Shown here: positions 50,818 through 61,958 of the stretch, piece by piece
Layout: each line of letters starts with the position of its first letter
How positions within the stretch are numbered: the first letter of the stretch is position 1
Source: Solilutibacter pythonis
GTDB taxonomy: Bacteria; Pseudomonadota; Gammaproteobacteria; Xanthomonadales; Xanthomonadaceae
Length of the DNA stretch: 64,000 nucleotides
Assembly: GCF_003697345.1 (NCBI RefSeq)
Contig: NZ_RFLY01000003.1
Location: 124,001 to 188,000 of the forward strand
Direction of reading: 5' to 3'
Position numbers and translations under genes: made by a program
The notes under the pieces: model-generated
Database searches by the model: none
The model's input: only the letters and a program-made list of their open reading frames with translations
Told to the model about the DNA's origin: nothing

Positions 50818-52205
50818 TGGCCGGACGTGCCTCCGAAGGAAGGTTCGATGCGGGCCGCGCGCAGGCCGGTGCGCGGGCGTTCGAACAACTTCGCCAACGC
50901 CATTCGCAAGTGGGCGGCATATTCGTGGCGAACGGCGCGCGCGACGCGCCCGGGCCGGTCCGTCGCGGACGGTGCGGCGGACGGCGCCACCGGCTGGACG
51001 GCCGGCGCGACGGGCATGGCCTCGCGGCGCAGCGCGACCTGGCGCTTCGCCCGCTCCAGTTCCCACGAGATGCGCAGCAGCAGGCCGAAGGCCACACAAG
51101 TGACCAGGATGCTGGAACCGCCGGACGAAACCAGCGGCAGGGTCAGACCCTTGGTCGGCAGGATGCCGAGGTTGACGCCGATCGAGACGAACGCCTGCAT
51201 CGCGATCCACAGGCCGATGCCGAACGCCAGATAGCCGGAGAAGTTGCGGCGCATGTCCACGCATTGCAGGCCAAGCCAGAACATCCGCCCGACCAGCAGC
51301 ACATACAACGCCACCACGAGGCACACGCCGACGAAGCCAAGCTCCTCGGCGATCACCGCCATGATGAAATCGGTGTAAGCCTCCGGCAGGTAGGATAGCT
51401 TCTGCACCGAGCCGCCAAGGCCGACGCCCCAGAACTCGCCGCGGCCGACCGCCATCAACGCGTTGGTCAACTGGTAACCGCTGCCGAACGGGTCCTTCCA
51501 CGGGTCGCTGAAGGAGATCATGCGCTGCACGCGGTAAGGTTCCATGAGGATCATCCCCACCACCAGCGGCATCAGACCGAGCACCGGCAGGATCATTCGC
51601 GGCAAATGCACGCCACCCAGCACCATCATGCCGGCGGTGATCGCCAGCACCAGCGCGCTGGTGCCGAAGTCCTTGTGTACCAGCAGCAGAATGACCGAAA
51701 GCGCAAGCGCGATGCCGAAGGCTTTGAACATCGACGCCCAGGAGCCTTTCACCTCGTCCGAGAAGCGCGCCAGATAGCTCGCCAGCCAGACGATCACGAT
51801 AAGCTTCACCGCCTCGGCCGGCTGGAAGCCGATCGGGCCGAAATTGATCCAGCGCCGCGCGCCCTTGACGGTGTGGCCCAGGCCCGGGATCAGCACCAGC
51901 AGCAGCAGCAGCACGCCCAGCAACGGCAGTATCCGGCCGTATTGCTCGACCCGGCGCACGTCGCCCTTCGCCATCACCAGCCCGGCCAGCGCGATGCCGG
52001 CGGCGAGATAAGCGGCATGGCGATGGAAATAATGCAGCGGCGGCAGACCACGGCTGTCGGCCACCGCCAGCGAGCTGGAAGCCACCATCACCAAACCGAA
52101 CGCGGCCAGCGCCAGCATGCAGGCGAGCAGCCAAGGGTCGAAGCGGCCCTTGATCGCATCCAAGCGGGTGGCCTGGCGGGCGGCGGCGTCGAAACGTCCG
52201 TCCAT
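50814..52205 (-). CDS. ftsW: Lipid II polymerase (SEDS family) FtsW
   Basis: A 463-residue SEDS glycosyltransferase with about ten transmembrane helices, pairing with FtsI at the septum. Motifs [50 protein letters not shown] and [12 protein letters not shown] are characteristic. The C-terminal cytoplasmic tail after [12 protein letters not shown] is unusually long, about 80 residues rich in Ala, Pro and Arg. Start ATG 52205 shares one base with the mraY stop. Confidence 0.96.
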   Translation of the reverse strand: MDGRFDAAARQATRLDAIKGRFDPWLLACMLALAAFGLVMVASSSLAVADSRGLPPLHYFHRHAAYLAAGIALAGLVMAKGDVRRVEQYGRILPLLGVLLLLLVLIPGLGHTVKGARRWINFGPIGFQPAEAVKLIVIVWLASYLARFSDEVKGSWASMFKAFGIALALSVILLLVHKDFGTSALVLAITAGMMVLGGVHLPRMILPVLGLMPLVVGMILMEPYRVQRMISFSDPWKDPFGSGYQLTNALMAVGRGEFWGVGLGGSVQKLSYLPEAYTDFIMAVIAEELGFVGVCLVVALYVLLVGRMFWLGLQCVDMRRNFSGYLAFGIGLWIAMQAFVSIGVNLGILPTKGLTLPLVSSGGSSILVTCVAFGLLLRISWELERAKRQVALRREAMPVAPAVQPVAPSAAPSATDRPGRVARAVRHEYAAHLRMALAKLFERPRTGLRAARIEPSFGGTSGQ

Positions 52206-53293
52206 CAGCGCACCTTCAACGTGGCCAAGCCAATCAGCACCAGCACCACCGCGATGATCCAGAAGCGCACGATCACCCGTGGCTCTGGCCAGCCCTTCAG
52301 CTCGAAGTGGTGGTGGATCGGCGCCATGCGGAACACCCGCTTGCCGGTGAGCTTGAAGCTCGCCACCTGGATCATCACCGAGAGCGTCTCGATGACGAAC
52401 AACCCGCCCATGATCACCAGCACCAGTTCCTGGCGCACGATCACCGCCAGCGTGCCGAGCACCGCGCCCAGCGCCAACGCGCCGATATCGCCCATGAACA
52501 CCATCGCCGGATAGGTGTTGAACCACAGGAAACCCAGCCCCGCGCCGGCGATCGCGGTGCAGATGATGAGCAACTCTCCCGCGCCCGGCACCGCCGGGAT
52601 TTGCAGGTACCTGGAGAATTCGGCGTGGCCGGAGGCATAGGCGAACACGCCGAGCGCGCAGGCCACCATCACCGTCGGCATGATCGCCAGGCCATCCAGG
52701 CCATCGGTCAGGTTGACCGCGTTGGAGAAGCCGACGATCCAGAAATAGGCGATGGCGACGAAACCGATCCCGCCCAGCGGCAAGGCCACCGACTTGAACA
52801 GCGGCACGTAGAACGTGGTGGCCGCCGGCACGTCGGCGAACACGTAGAGATAGATGCCCGCGATCAGGCCCAGCAACGACTGCAACGCGTACTTGGTGCG
52901 CGAGCGCATGCCGTTGGGGTCGCGCTTGACGATCTTGATCCAGTCATCCCACCAGCCGATGGCGCCGAAGCCGGCCATCACCACCAGCACCACCCAGACG
53001 TACTTGTTGCGCAGGTCGCCCCACAGCAGCACCGAGGCCAGGATGGTGATCAGGATCAGCGCCCCACCCATGGTCGGCGTACCGGCCTTGGAGAAGTGCG
53101 ATTGCGGGCCGTCGCTGCGGATCGGCTGGCCACCCGATTTCAGCGAGGCCAGATAGCGGATCACCGACGGGCCCCACCACAACGACAGCGCCAGCGCGGT
53201 CAGCGCCGAGAGGATGGCGCGGAAGGTCAGGTACTGGAACAGGCCGAAGTGGCCCTGCAACTGCTCCAGCCAGCGGGTGAGTTCAAGCAGCAT
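52205..53293 (-). CDS. mraY: Phospho-N-acetylmuramoyl-pentapeptide transferase
   Basis: A 362-residue ten-helix membrane enzyme that makes lipid I. The catalytic aspartates lie in [12 protein letters not shown] and [14 protein letters not shown], and the [11 protein letters not shown] loop marks the active site. It overlaps murF by 11 bases and its stop shares one base with the ftsW start. The length matches E. coli MraY (360). Confidence 0.98.
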   Translation of the reverse strand: MLLELTRWLEQLQGHFGLFQYLTFRAILSALTALALSLWWGPSVIRYLASLKSGGQPIRSDGPQSHFSKAGTPTMGGALILITILASVLLWGDLRNKYVWVVLVVMAGFGAIGWWDDWIKIVKRDPNGMRSRTKYALQSLLGLIAGIYLYVFADVPAATTFYVPLFKSVALPLGGIGFVAIAYFWIVGFSNAVNLTDGLDGLAIMPTVMVACALGVFAYASGHAEFSRYLQIPAVPGAGELLIICTAIAGAGLGFLWFNTYPAMVFMGDIGALALGAVLGTLAVIVRQELVLVIMGGLFVIETLSVMIQVASFKLTGKRVFRMAPIHHHFELKGWPEPRVIVRFWIIAVVLVLIGLATLKVR

Positions 53294-54665
53294 CGGCGTT
53301 TTCCCCTGCCAGCAGCGCGGCGACCACGCGATCCATCGCGCTGCCGCGCGAGCCTTTCACCAGTACGCGAACGCCCTCGCGCAATTCGCCGCGCAGCGCG
53401 CCGGCGAGTTCGGCATGTGAATCGAAGCGGCGCGCGCCGTCGCCGAACGCCTCGGCGGCGGCTCCGGCCAGCGCGCCGATCGCGTACAGCCGGGCGATCC
53501 CGGCGGCCTTGGCCCGATGGCCGGCCTCGGCATGCAGCCCGACCTCGTCCACGCCCAGTTCGCGCATCTCGCCCAGCACCAGCCAGCCCTCGCCTTCGCC
53601 CTCGACGGATGCGAGGGTGTCGATGGCGGCGGCGAGCGAACCGGGGTTGGCGTTGTAACTGTCGTCGATCAACCGCGCGCCGCAGGCGAGACGGCGCACG
53701 GCCAGACGGCCAGGCACCGGGCGGGCGCTTTCCAGCCCGCGCCGGACATGCTCGATGTCGACCCCGACGGCCAGCGCCATCGCCGCCGCGGCCAGCGCGT
53801 TGGCGACGTTGTGGCGGCCGGGCAGATGCAGGCGGATGCCGGCATCGCCAGCGGGCGTGCGCAGGCGAAAACGCGAGCCACCGGCATCGAGCACGACCTC
53901 GGCGGCGCTCACCTCGGCACTCGCCTCCAACGCGAAACGCAGCACACGGCGACCGGCCGCGCGCGATTCGAAATAACGGCCGTAGGCATCGTCGGCATTG
54001 ATCACGGCGGTGCCGCCCGCGGCCAGATCGTCGTAGACCGCCGCCTTGGTCTCGGCAATCGCCAGCAAGCTACCCATGCGCGCGAGGTGCGCCGGCGCGA
54101 CGTTGTTCACCAGCGATACCTCCGGCGTCACGATCGCGGTCAGATAGGCGATGTCGCCGGGCTTGCCGGCCCCCATCTCGTAGACGTAGAAGCGGGCATC
54201 CTCCGGCGCGGCGATCACCGACAGCGGCAGGCCGATTTCATTGTTGAAGTTGCCGGGATTGGCGTAAGCGCCGCCGGCCTGACCGAGGATCGACAGCAAC
54301 AAGGTCTTCACGCTGGTCTTGCCGTTGCTGCCGGTGATCGCCAGCACCTTGCCGGCGCGCGCGGCCTGCAAGGCGCGGGCGATGTCGGCCAGCGCGCGCT
54401 CGGTGTCGGCGACGACGATCTGCGCGATGCCGGCAGCCACTTCGCGCGACACCAGCGCGGCCACCGCGCCACGCTCGGCAGCGGCGGCGACGTGCGCGTG
54501 GCCATCGAAGCTGGCCCCCTCGAGCGCGACGAACAGCGGCGAGGCGAGGCCCGTCACCGGCAGCTTGCGGGTGTCGCTGGCGATGCCATCCACCACCGTC
54601 TCGCCATCGCCGAGCACGCGGCCGGCGCACAGGCTGGCAAGCCGGGCAAGCGTCATCGGCTTCAT
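53283..54665 (-). CDS. murF: UDP-MurNAc-tripeptide--D-alanyl-D-alanine ligase
   Basis: A 460-residue Mur ligase adding the D-Ala-D-Ala dipeptide. The ATP loop reads [14 protein letters not shown], the conserved [14 protein letters not shown] follows, and the C-terminal domain includes [16 protein letters not shown]. The ATG at 54665 is chosen over a GTG 6 bases upstream because GGAGG is then 7 bases away. It overlaps the murE stop as ATGA. Confidence 0.96.
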   Translation of the reverse strand: MKPMTLARLASLCAGRVLGDGETVVDGIASDTRKLPVTGLASPLFVALEGASFDGHAHVAAAAERGAVAALVSREVAAGIAQIVVADTERALADIARALQAARAGKVLAITGSNGKTSVKTLLLSILGQAGGAYANPGNFNNEIGLPLSVIAAPEDARFYVYEMGAGKPGDIAYLTAIVTPEVSLVNNVAPAHLARMGSLLAIAETKAAVYDDLAAGGTAVINADDAYGRYFESRAAGRRVLRFALEASAEVSAAEVVLDAGGSRFRLRTPAGDAGIRLHLPGRHNVANALAAAAMALAVGVDIEHVRRGLESARPVPGRLAVRRLACGARLIDDSYNANPGSLAAAIDTLASVEGEGEGWLVLGEMRELGVDEVGLHAEAGHRAKAAGIARLYAIGALAGAAAEAFGDGARRFDSHAELAGALRGELREGVRVLVKGSRGSAMDRVVAALLAGENADAA

Positions 54666-56143
54666 GCGCACGCCTCCAGCACCGCCTTTGCCACCGCCAG
54701 GTCGTCGAACGGATGCTTGACGCCCCGCACCTCCTGGTAAGTCTCGTGGCCCTTGCCGGCGATCAGCACGATGTCGTCCGCGCCCGCCGCGCGGATCGCC
54801 CGTTCGATGGCCTCGCGGCGGTCGCGCAGCACCGTGGCGCGCTCGGGATGGGCGAAGCCGGCGACGATCCCGGCAACGATGGCGTCGCCATCCTCGCCGC
54901 GCGGATTGTCGTCGGTGACGATCACGTGTTCGGCATTGGCCTCGGCGATCGCCGCCATTTGCGGGCGTTTGCCTCGGTCGCGCTCGCCACCGCAGCCGAA
55001 CACGCAGGTCAGCCCGCCCTTCAAGTGCGCGCGCAGCGAGTGCAACGCCTGCTCCAGCGGGTCGGGCTTGTGCGAATAATCGACCACCACCAGCGGTAGG
55101 CGGCCATCGCCGCCCAGCCGGTTCATACGCCCGGCCACCGGCCGCAACGCCTCCAGCGCGGCGACGATCTCGCCGAAACCGGCCCCGCGCGCCAGCAGCA
55201 CGCCGGCCACGCTCAGCAGGTTGTCGATGTTGAAGCGGCCAAGCAGCGGCGACCGTACCCGCGCCGCGCGATCGCCAATGCGCAGGTCGAAGCCGATGCC
55301 GCGCGCATCCAGCGCGACGTTGCTGGCGGCGATGTCGGCGGCGGCATCGCCGGAAGCGGAAATGCCGATGCCGCGCACGCTCGGCGGCAGTTCCGCCAGC
55401 AATCCGGCGCCGAAGGCGTCGTCGCGATTGATCACCGCCGCCCGCAATCCCGGCCAGCGGAACAGGCGCGCCTTGGCCTCGCCGTAGTGCCGCATGTCGC
55501 CGTGATAATCGAGATGGTCGCGGGTGAGGTTGGTGAACACGGCGATGTCGTATTCGACGCCCTCCACGCGGCCTTGGTCGAGCGCGTGGGAGCTGACCTC
55601 CATCGCCACCGCCCCGGCGCCGGCATCGCGCAGCTCGGCCAGCAGAGCGTGGGTGCGCAGCACCAGCGGGGTGGTGAACCCGGTGGCGACCTCTTCGCCA
55701 AACAGGCCGGCGCCCAGCGTGCCGATGGTGCCGGTGCGGATACCCGCGTGGCTCAATGCCTGCGCCAGCAACTGCACCGTCGAGGTCTTGCCGCTAGTGC
55801 CGGTCACGCCGATCAGCGTCATCGCCCGCGAGGGGTGGCCGTGGAATTGCCCGGCCAGCGCCGCCAGCCGTTCGCGCAGACCGGGCACGGCGATGGCATC
55901 GGCCGGCGCGGCGACGCCATCGGCGGGGTCGTACAGCACGGCGACGGCGCCGGCGGCGCGCGCCTGGGCGACGAAATTGAGGCCGTGGCTGGCCGGCGTT
56001 TCCTGCCGCGCCGGCAACAGCGCGGCGAAGGCATCGCCGGGACGCACTTCGCGGCTATCCATCGCCAGCCCGTGGATCTCCAGCGCGGCGGGAATCCCGG
56101 CCACCTCCGGCAGCAGTTCGGCCAGCGGCATCGCCCGGCTCAT
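54662..56143 (-). CDS. murE: UDP-MurNAc-L-Ala-D-Glu--meso-2,6-diaminopimelate ligase
   Basis: A 493-residue Mur ligase adding the third residue. The ATP loop is [15 protein letters not shown]. The amino acid-selecting DNPR motif appears in [12 protein letters not shown], indicating meso-diaminopimelate rather than lysine. [10 protein letters not shown] follows near the end. It overlaps ftsI and murF by 4 bases each. Confidence 0.96.
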   Translation of the reverse strand: MSRAMPLAELLPEVAGIPAALEIHGLAMDSREVRPGDAFAALLPARQETPASHGLNFVAQARAAGAVAVLYDPADGVAAPADAIAVPGLRERLAALAGQFHGHPSRAMTLIGVTGTSGKTSTVQLLAQALSHAGIRTGTIGTLGAGLFGEEVATGFTTPLVLRTHALLAELRDAGAGAVAMEVSSHALDQGRVEGVEYDIAVFTNLTRDHLDYHGDMRHYGEAKARLFRWPGLRAAVINRDDAFGAGLLAELPPSVRGIGISASGDAAADIAASNVALDARGIGFDLRIGDRAARVRSPLLGRFNIDNLLSVAGVLLARGAGFGEIVAALEALRPVAGRMNRLGGDGRLPLVVVDYSHKPDPLEQALHSLRAHLKGGLTCVFGCGGERDRGKRPQMAAIAEANAEHVIVTDDNPRGEDGDAIVAGIVAGFAHPERATVLRDRREAIERAIRAAGADDIVLIAGKGHETYQEVRGVKHPFDDLAVAKAVLEACA

Positions 56144-58005
56144 CGGTCTTCCTCCAGCGGTTCCGGCAGCGGCCGGGGCAAGGCCGGCTTGCGCGGCGCG
56201 ACGTTGGCGGCGGTCGCCAACGTCGCGGCCGGCGCACCGCGCGCCGATACCGAGGCGGCATTGGGCAGCTTGGCCTGCGCGGCGATCCAGGTCTCGATGT
56301 CGTCCGGCGGCACATCCATCAATCGCAACGTTCCTTCCATCACGTTGCGGAACACCGGCGCCGATACCAGGCCACCGTAATAGCCCTTGGCGGGATCGGG
56401 GTCGTCCACCGCCACGACCATCGCGTAGCGCGGACGCTCCACCGGAACCACCCCGGCGAAATAAGCGACGTAGCGGCGCGAATAACCGCCGCCACTGGCC
56501 TTGCGCGTGGTGCCGGTCTTGCCGGCGACGTGATAGCCCAGGATCGCCGCGCGGGTGGCGGTGCCGCCCGGCTCGGTCACGGTCTGCATCATCCGCAGCA
56601 CGGTGCGGGCGATCCCCGGGTCCAGCACCTGCCTGCGCTCGCCCTGCTTGTCCTTGACGAAGGTCGGCTGCACCGCGACGCCACCGTTGGCCAACGTGGC
56701 GTAGGCGTGGGCGATCTGCACCGGCGTGGCGTTGAAGCCATAGCCGTAGGACATCACCTGCTTGCGGGTGCCGTCCCAGCGACCGGGCGCGGGCAGCAGG
56801 CCGGCCGCCTCGCCGGGAAAGCCGATCCCGGTACGCTGGCCATAGCCGAACTTGTGCAGGAAGTCGTACAACTGCTGATTGTTGAGCTTGTGCGAGATCA
56901 GCGCCATGCCGACGTTCGAGCTTTTCTGGATCAGCCCGGTGGTGGTCAGCGTGCCGTAATTGCGGGTATCGGTGGTGCGGTATTTGCCGTTCGGAATCCA
57001 GCCCGGGCTGGTGTTGAAGACCGAATCGGGCTTGATGACGCCCAACTCCAGCCCCGCCGCCACGGTCAGCGGCTTGATCGTCGAGCCGGGCTCCAGCAGG
57101 TCGGTGAGCGCACGGTTGCGGTGCGCCTCCCGGTTGGCGACGCCGACGTTGTTGGGGTTGAACGAAGGCAGATTGGCCATCGCCAGCACTTCGCCGGTGT
57201 TGACATCGAGCACCACCGCCGAGCCGCTGACCGCGCCGCTGTCCTCGATCATCGTCTTCAGTTCGCGGTAGGCCAGGTACTGGATGCGGCGATCGATGGT
57301 CAGCGCCACGTCCTTGCCCGGCTCGGCCGCGCGCAACAGGTCGACGTTCTCGACGAAGCGGCCACGGTTATCGCGGATCACCCGCTTCAGGCCCGGCTTG
57401 CCGCGCAGCCAGTCGTCCAGCGCCAGCTCCACGCCCTCCTGGCCGTAGTCGTCGACGTTGGTGAACCCGAGCACGTGGGCGAAGGCTTCGCCCTGCGGAT
57501 AGAACCGGCGGAACTCGCGCTGCGAATACACCCCGGGAATACCCATCGCCAGCACGCGCCGGGCCAGCGCCGGGTTCATCCGCCGCTTGACCCAGAGAAA
57601 CTCCTTACCGGCCTTCTGCGAGATGCTGCGGCCCAGGGCCTCCTCGGAAATCTCCAGCGCGGCGGCGAGGCGACGGATACCCTCGGGATTGCCGGCCAGC
57701 GCCTGCGGGTTGACCCAGACCGACTCCACCGGCGTCGATATCGCCAGCGGCTCGCCGTTGCGATCGGTAATCATGCCGCGCGTGGCGGCGACCTCGACAT
57801 CACGCAGGAAGCGTTCGTCGCCCTGCCGCTGGTAGAACTCGCTGTCCACCAGTTGCACGTAGGCGGCGCGCCCGACCAGCGCCACCGCGCACAACGCCAG
57901 CCCACCAGCGACGATCAGCACGCGCTTTTGCACGTCGAAACCGCCACGGCCGCCATGGGCGGCGGGTGGACGGGCGGGCGGGCGGCGGCCATTGCGCGCG
58001 CTCAC
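56140..58005 (-). CDS. ftsI: Septal transpeptidase, penicillin-binding protein 3
   Basis: A 621-residue class B penicillin-binding protein. An N-terminal membrane segment ([24 protein letters not shown]) is followed by the dimerisation domain ([15 protein letters not shown]) and the transpeptidase domain with the active serine in [11 protein letters not shown], and KTGTTRK. It cross-links septal peptidoglycan with FtsW. Start GTG 58005 overlaps the ftsL stop (GTGA). After the domain, the C-terminus continues with a Pro/Ala-rich tail of about 50 residues. Confidence 0.97.
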   Translation of the reverse strand: MSARNGRRPPARPPAAHGGRGGFDVQKRVLIVAGGLALCAVALVGRAAYVQLVDSEFYQRQGDERFLRDVEVAATRGMITDRNGEPLAISTPVESVWVNPQALAGNPEGIRRLAAALEISEEALGRSISQKAGKEFLWVKRRMNPALARRVLAMGIPGVYSQREFRRFYPQGEAFAHVLGFTNVDDYGQEGVELALDDWLRGKPGLKRVIRDNRGRFVENVDLLRAAEPGKDVALTIDRRIQYLAYRELKTMIEDSGAVSGSAVVLDVNTGEVLAMANLPSFNPNNVGVANREAHRNRALTDLLEPGSTIKPLTVAAGLELGVIKPDSVFNTSPGWIPNGKYRTTDTRNYGTLTTTGLIQKSSNVGMALISHKLNNQQLYDFLHKFGYGQRTGIGFPGEAAGLLPAPGRWDGTRKQVMSYGYGFNATPVQIAHAYATLANGGVAVQPTFVKDKQGERRQVLDPGIARTVLRMMQTVTEPGGTATRAAILGYHVAGKTGTTRKASGGGYSRRYVAYFAGVVPVERPRYAMVVAVDDPDPAKGYYGGLVSAPVFRNVMEGTLRLMDVPPDDIETWIAAQAKLPNAASVSARGAPAATLATAANVAPRKPALPRPLPEPLEEDR

Positions 58006-58268
58006 GGCCGCACCACCACGATTTCGTTGGCCACCGGCGCCACCATGCCGAGCCGCTCGCGGGCGATGCGGTCGATCAAGGTGCTTTCGGCATAGGTCGC
58101 CTGCTCCAGCTGCAACTGGTTGAATTCGATCTCCAGCTCGTCACGCGCCCTCTCCAGCCGGTTCAGCTCGACGAACAACTGGCGATGGCGATGGCGCGCG
58201 GTGCTGACCGCGACCGCACTGGCCACGTCCAGCACCAGCAACAGCACCACCAGGAAGCGCAGGCTCAT
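58002..58268 (-). CDS. ftsL: Cell division protein FtsL
   Basis: An 88-residue bitopic protein: a short N-terminus, one membrane helix ([18 protein letters not shown]), and a coiled coil ([26 protein letters not shown] in pieces) ending in ERLGMVAP. It joins FtsB and FtsQ in activating FtsW-FtsI. Overlaps rsmH by 4 bases and ftsI by 4. Its sequence is poorly conserved, so position between rsmH and ftsI and the topology give the name. Confidence 0.93.
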   Translation of the reverse strand: MSLRFLVVLLLVLDVASAVAVSTARHRHRQLFVELNRLERARDELEIEFNQLQLEQATYAESTLIDRIARERLGMVAPVANEIVVVRP

Positions 58269-59215
58269 GCCGCGTCCTCCAGCTTCTCGGCCACTCGCAG
58301 CACCGCGCTGCGCGCGCGCGGATTGGCGCGGCTCTCCTCGGCATCGGCCTTGATCGCGCCGCCGACCAGCTTGAGCGAGGGCCGGAAGTCATCGCGCGCG
58401 GGCAAGCGGCGGTCGGCGGGCGGGGCCTTCGCCCGAGCCGCCATGAAGCGCTTGACGATGCGATCCTCCAGCGAATGAAAGCTGATGACGGCAAGCCGCC
58501 CCGCCGGCTTCAGCGCGTCGTGGGCGGCGGAGAGTCCGGCTTCCAGGTCGTCCAGCTCGCGATTGATGTGGATGCGGATGGCCTGAAAGCTGCGCGTCGC
58601 CGGATGGCTGGCATCCTTGCCGCGCGGCACCTGCGCGGCGATGAGTTCGGCCAGTTCGCGGGTGCGGGTGATCGGCTGTGCGCCACGCCGGGCGACGACC
58701 GCCCGGGCGATGCGCCGGCTCATGCGCTCCTCGCCGTAGCGCCACAGCACCTCGGCGATCTCGCGCTCGTCGGCACGGTTGATCCACCCGGCCGCGCTTT
58801 CGCCGGCGGACGCATCCATCCGCATGTCGAGCGGGCCATCCTTGTTGAAGCTGAAACCACGCCCGGCCTCGTCCAACTGCGGCGAGGACACCCCCAGGTC
58901 GAACAGCACACCATCCAGGCCATCGGCGGCGGCCCATTCGCCCAGCGCGGCGAAGCTGCCGTGGCGGATCGCCACGCGCGGATCGGCGCCGAAACGCGCC
59001 TCGGCTTCGGCGATCGCGGCGGCATCCTTGTCCATGACCAGCAGGCGGCCCGAATCGCCGAGCTGCGCCAGCACCCCGGCGGCATGACCACCGCGGCCGA
59101 ACGTACCGTCGAGATAAACGCCATCGGCACGCACACGCAAACCCGCCAGCACCTGGGCGTACAACACCGGGAGATGCGCGGGTACTGGCGGAGCGGCGGC
59201 CGGAGCGGCGCTCAC
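58265..59215 (-). CDS. rsmH: 16S rRNA (cytosine(1402)-N(4))-methyltransferase
   Basis: A 316-residue S-adenosylmethionine methyltransferase (MraW). Motifs [44 protein letters not shown] and [15 protein letters not shown] are characteristic. It methylates C1402 in the decoding centre. Start GTG 59215 overlaps the mraZ stop as GTGA. Ala/Pro-rich residues precede HLPVL and may be disordered. Confidence 0.97.
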   Translation of the reverse strand: MSAAPAAAPPVPAHLPVLYAQVLAGLRVRADGVYLDGTFGRGGHAAGVLAQLGDSGRLLVMDKDAAAIAEAEARFGADPRVAIRHGSFAALGEWAAADGLDGVLFDLGVSSPQLDEAGRGFSFNKDGPLDMRMDASAGESAAGWINRADEREIAEVLWRYGEERMSRRIARAVVARRGAQPITRTRELAELIAAQVPRGKDASHPATRSFQAIRIHINRELDDLEAGLSAAHDALKPAGRLAVISFHSLEDRIVKRFMAARAKAPPADRRLPARDDFRPSLKLVGGAIKADAEESRANPRARSAVLRVAEKLEDAA

Positions 59216-59658
59216 AGCCGCAATTCCATCATCTGCGGACTCAGGTCGTCGTCACCGACCACCTGGCGGATCTGCGCGTAATGCGCCTGCTCGCTCCACA
59301 ACTCGAACTTGCCGCCCATGCCGAGCAGCACCGCCTTCTTCTCGATCCCCACCGCGCCGCGATGGCTGGCGGGGATGCCAATGCGGCCGTTGGCATCCGG
59401 CTCCACCGGCACCGCCGAGCCGACCAGCATGCGTTGCATGCGGCGATGGGCGCTGAGCGCGCTCGGCAAGGCGTTCACCTCGTCCCGCACCCGCTCCCAC
59501 TCCGCGCGCGGATAGACGAACAGGCACCCGGACTCGAACGGGTTGTAGGTGATCACCAATTGATTCGCGCACGCAGCCGCCACCTGCTCGCGATGAGCGG
59601 TGGGAATGGTCAGACGACCCTTGTCGTCGATGGTGATGGCGGTCTCGCCCTGAAACAT
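59212..59658 (-). CDS. mraZ: Transcriptional regulator MraZ
   Basis: A 148-residue protein of two SpoVT-AbrB-like domains. It starts [16 protein letters not shown] and repeats with [16 protein letters not shown]. It represses the dcw operon by binding direct TGGG repeats upstream of its own gene. Such repeats are present at 59706-59732. First gene of the cluster; the ATG is set by the length of the family. Confidence 0.97.
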   Translation of the reverse strand: MFQGETAITIDDKGRLTIPTAHREQVAAACANQLVITYNPFESGCLFVYPRAEWERVRDEVNALPSALSAHRRMQRMLVGSAVPVEPDANGRIGIPASHRGAVGIEKKAVLLGMGGKFELWSEQAHYAQIRQVVGDDDLSPQMMELRL

Positions 59659-59705
59659 TGGGAATCGGCAAACGGCTCTGGGCTGGATGACAGGATGACA
59701 CGGAA

Positions 59706-59732
59706 TCCCACTAAATTCCCACTCATCCCACT
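59706..59732 (-). promoter_or_regulatory. MraZ-binding boxes
   Basis: Three direct copies of AGTGGGA on the minus strand (TGGG cores complementary to 59707-59712, 59718-59723 and 59727-59732). In E. coli MraZ binds TGGG repeats spaced by 5 bases; here the two upstream boxes have that spacing and the third is two bases further. They lie just downstream of the predicted transcription start. Confidence 0.85.
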
Positions 59733-59739
59733 TTTCGCC

Positions 59740-59768
59740 ACCTTAGGTTTCACCCACACCCTTGTCAA
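59740..59768 (-). promoter_or_regulatory. mraZ promoter
   Basis: On the minus strand a perfect minus 35 TTGACA (59763-59768), 17 bases, and minus 10 TAAGGT (59740-59745). It predicts transcription from about 59733, directly at the MraZ boxes, about 75 bases before the mraZ ATG. This would drive the dcw cluster. Confidence 0.8.
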
Positions 59769-60279
59769 CAGCTTTTCCCGGAAATTTCACCTGACGTATC
59801 AATAACTTGCGCTCAACTTCAGAAGTTGCTCAAAGGTTTTTCCACAAGCTGTTGTTCCGTCTCACCAGGCAAGACCGGACACCTTTCATTCAGCTTGATT
59901 TATGAATGCGCGCCACCCGGACACCCCCGCCTGTTCAGGCTACCGAAGGCGCAAAAATGCGTGGAAACCGGGGGCCAGACGCCCCGGAAATCCCCTCGTC
60001 CGGCCCTTGATCGGCAGGCACCGGACCGGCCACAAGACGGAAGAAATTAAGGAACCTCCGAATCATGCGCGGGATTGGATACCAGTCGATGCCGCCGAGC
60101 TTACTGCCTGCCCGAGGGATGGGGCTTTCCGGACGAGTACGAGGCACGCCCCCAACAGGACCAAGCCTCCGGCATGCCCGCGAGATGCAACCGCTGGCTT
60201 CGGCTCAAGGCTCAGGCATCGCCCACGGCCACGATGCGGAATGGCCGGCTTCCGCCACGCGTGCGCCAAGCCGCCGCCC
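59769..60279. other. Intergenic region between the mra promoter and a broken gene
   Basis: About 500 bp with no gene I can support. The part next to the promoter (to about 59890) is lower in GC. The rest is GC-rich with open frames on both strands that look like chance. No tRNA, riboswitch or insertion-sequence end was recognised. Confidence 0.5.
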
Positions 60280-61046
<767 letters not shown>

Positions 61047-61089
61047 GAGAGGTTGCGGGACGCATTTCCCACCGTCGCGATACGGAAAT

Positions 61090-61428
61090 GGCGGAGCCGG
61101 CCGGTAAGCCGGGTTCTGTCGTGGACAGTCATTCCTCTCGGCCCCGCATCGCTGCGGGGCTCCAGCAACCTACCCGGAGCCGACGCGGGTCACGCCATGA
61201 CTCCCTATTTGGTCTTGCTCCCGATGGGGTTTGCCGTGCCGGCCGGTTGCCCGGCTCGCGGTGCGCTCTTACCGCACCATTTCACCCTTACCACTCGCGT
61301 GGCGGTATCTTTCTGTTGCACTTTCCGTCGGCTCGCGCCGCCCAGGCGTTACCTGGCATCGCACCCTGTGGAGCCCGGACTTTCCTCGGCACCCGCGAGG
61401 GTGACGCGACTGTCTGGCCGACTCCGCC
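61090..61428 (-). ncRNA. rnpB: RNase P RNA, bacterial class A
   Basis: Read on the minus strand, it begins GCGGAGTCGGCC, which pairs with the 3' end GGCCGGCTCCGC (helix P1). The universally conserved GAGGAAAGTCCGGGCTCC follows near the 5' end, ACAGAAAGATACCGCC is in the middle, GGTAAGGGTGAAA is the P10/11 core, and AGAACCCGGCTTA comes near the 3' end. The length of about 340 bases is typical. It forms the catalytic subunit that matures tRNA 5' ends. Ends are placed by P1 pairing and could be off by a few bases. Confidence 0.96.
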
Positions 61429-61434
61429 GCGGGC

Positions 61435-61440
61435 ATTCTC
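61435..61440 (-). promoter_or_regulatory. Candidate minus 10 of rnpB
   Basis: GAGAAT on the minus strand, 7 bases before the rnpB 5' end. The minus 35 position (about 61457-61463) falls in the first unit of the octamer array and reads AAGCCA, a poor match to TTGACA. Confidence 0.5.
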
Positions 61441-61456
61441 GCACGAAGCCCGCCAC

Positions 61457-61704
61457 GTGGCTTCGTGGCTTCGTGGCTTCGTGGCTTCGTGGCTTCGTGG
61501 CTTCGTGGCTTCGTGGCTTCGTGGCTTCGTGGCTTCGTGGCTTCGTGGCTTCGTGGCTTCGTGGCTTCGTGGCTTCGTGGCTTCGTGGCTTCATGGCTTC
61601 ATGGCTTCATGGCTTCATGGCTTCATGGCTTCATGGCTTCATGGCTTCATGGCTTCATGGCTTCATGGCTTCATGGCTTCATGGCTTCATGGTCTCGTGG
61701 CTTC
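61457..61704. repeat. 31-unit octanucleotide tandem array directly upstream of rnpB
   Basis: 17 perfect GTGGCTTC units (61457-61592), 12 perfect ATGGCTTC units (61593-61688), one ATGGTCTC and one GTGGCTTC, without any spacer, 248 bp in all. It starts 29 bases upstream of the rnpB 5' end. All frames are open because 8-base units give an 8-residue protein period, but there is no sign of a gene. A variable-number tandem repeat prone to slipped-strand mispairing. Confidence 0.98.
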
Positions 61705-61717
61705 GCGATGAAAACGC

Positions 61718-61939
61718 TCAATGCTCCAGGCTACCGGCGGCCACGACTTTTAACGCCACCGCCCGCATCCGCATCGGCTCCATCCGCGGGCAAGGGGGCA
61801 GTACGCGGATCGCCGTTTCCATTGGTGTCGTATTAGCGAATGGTGTCGCGCAAGTGGGGGATCGGCTTCCCGGTCTGTCGCCGTGCCACCGCCCAGCCCC
61901 CATCAGCAGAATGGCCAGCGAACCGACGCCGCACGCCAT
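61718..61939 (-). CDS. Possible small protein with hydrophobic N-terminus
   Basis: A 73-codon frame starting MACGVGSLAILLMGAG, which could be a membrane or signal segment. No ribosome-binding site is visible, the rest (including MRMRAVALKVVAAG) resembles no family I know, and base composition is only partly coding-like. It sits between rsmI and the octamer array. Probably not a gene, but listed because nothing else explains this 250-bp stretch. Confidence 0.2.
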   Translation of the reverse strand: MACGVGSLAILLMGAGRWHGDRPGSRSPTCATPFANTTPMETAIRVLPPCPRMEPMRMRAVALKVVAAGSLEH

Positions 61940-61958
61940 GAAAGAAAGCGGGCCGCAT

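Noticed and set aside
61457-61704. Considered as a CRISPR array
   Set aside because: The units are 8 bp without spacers, and no cas genes are in the window.
61465-61836. Plus-strand frame translating the octamer array into an 8-residue repeated protein
   Set aside because: An 8-base repeat is open in every frame on both strands if no stop is formed. There is no ribosome-binding site and the rest of the frame matches nothing.
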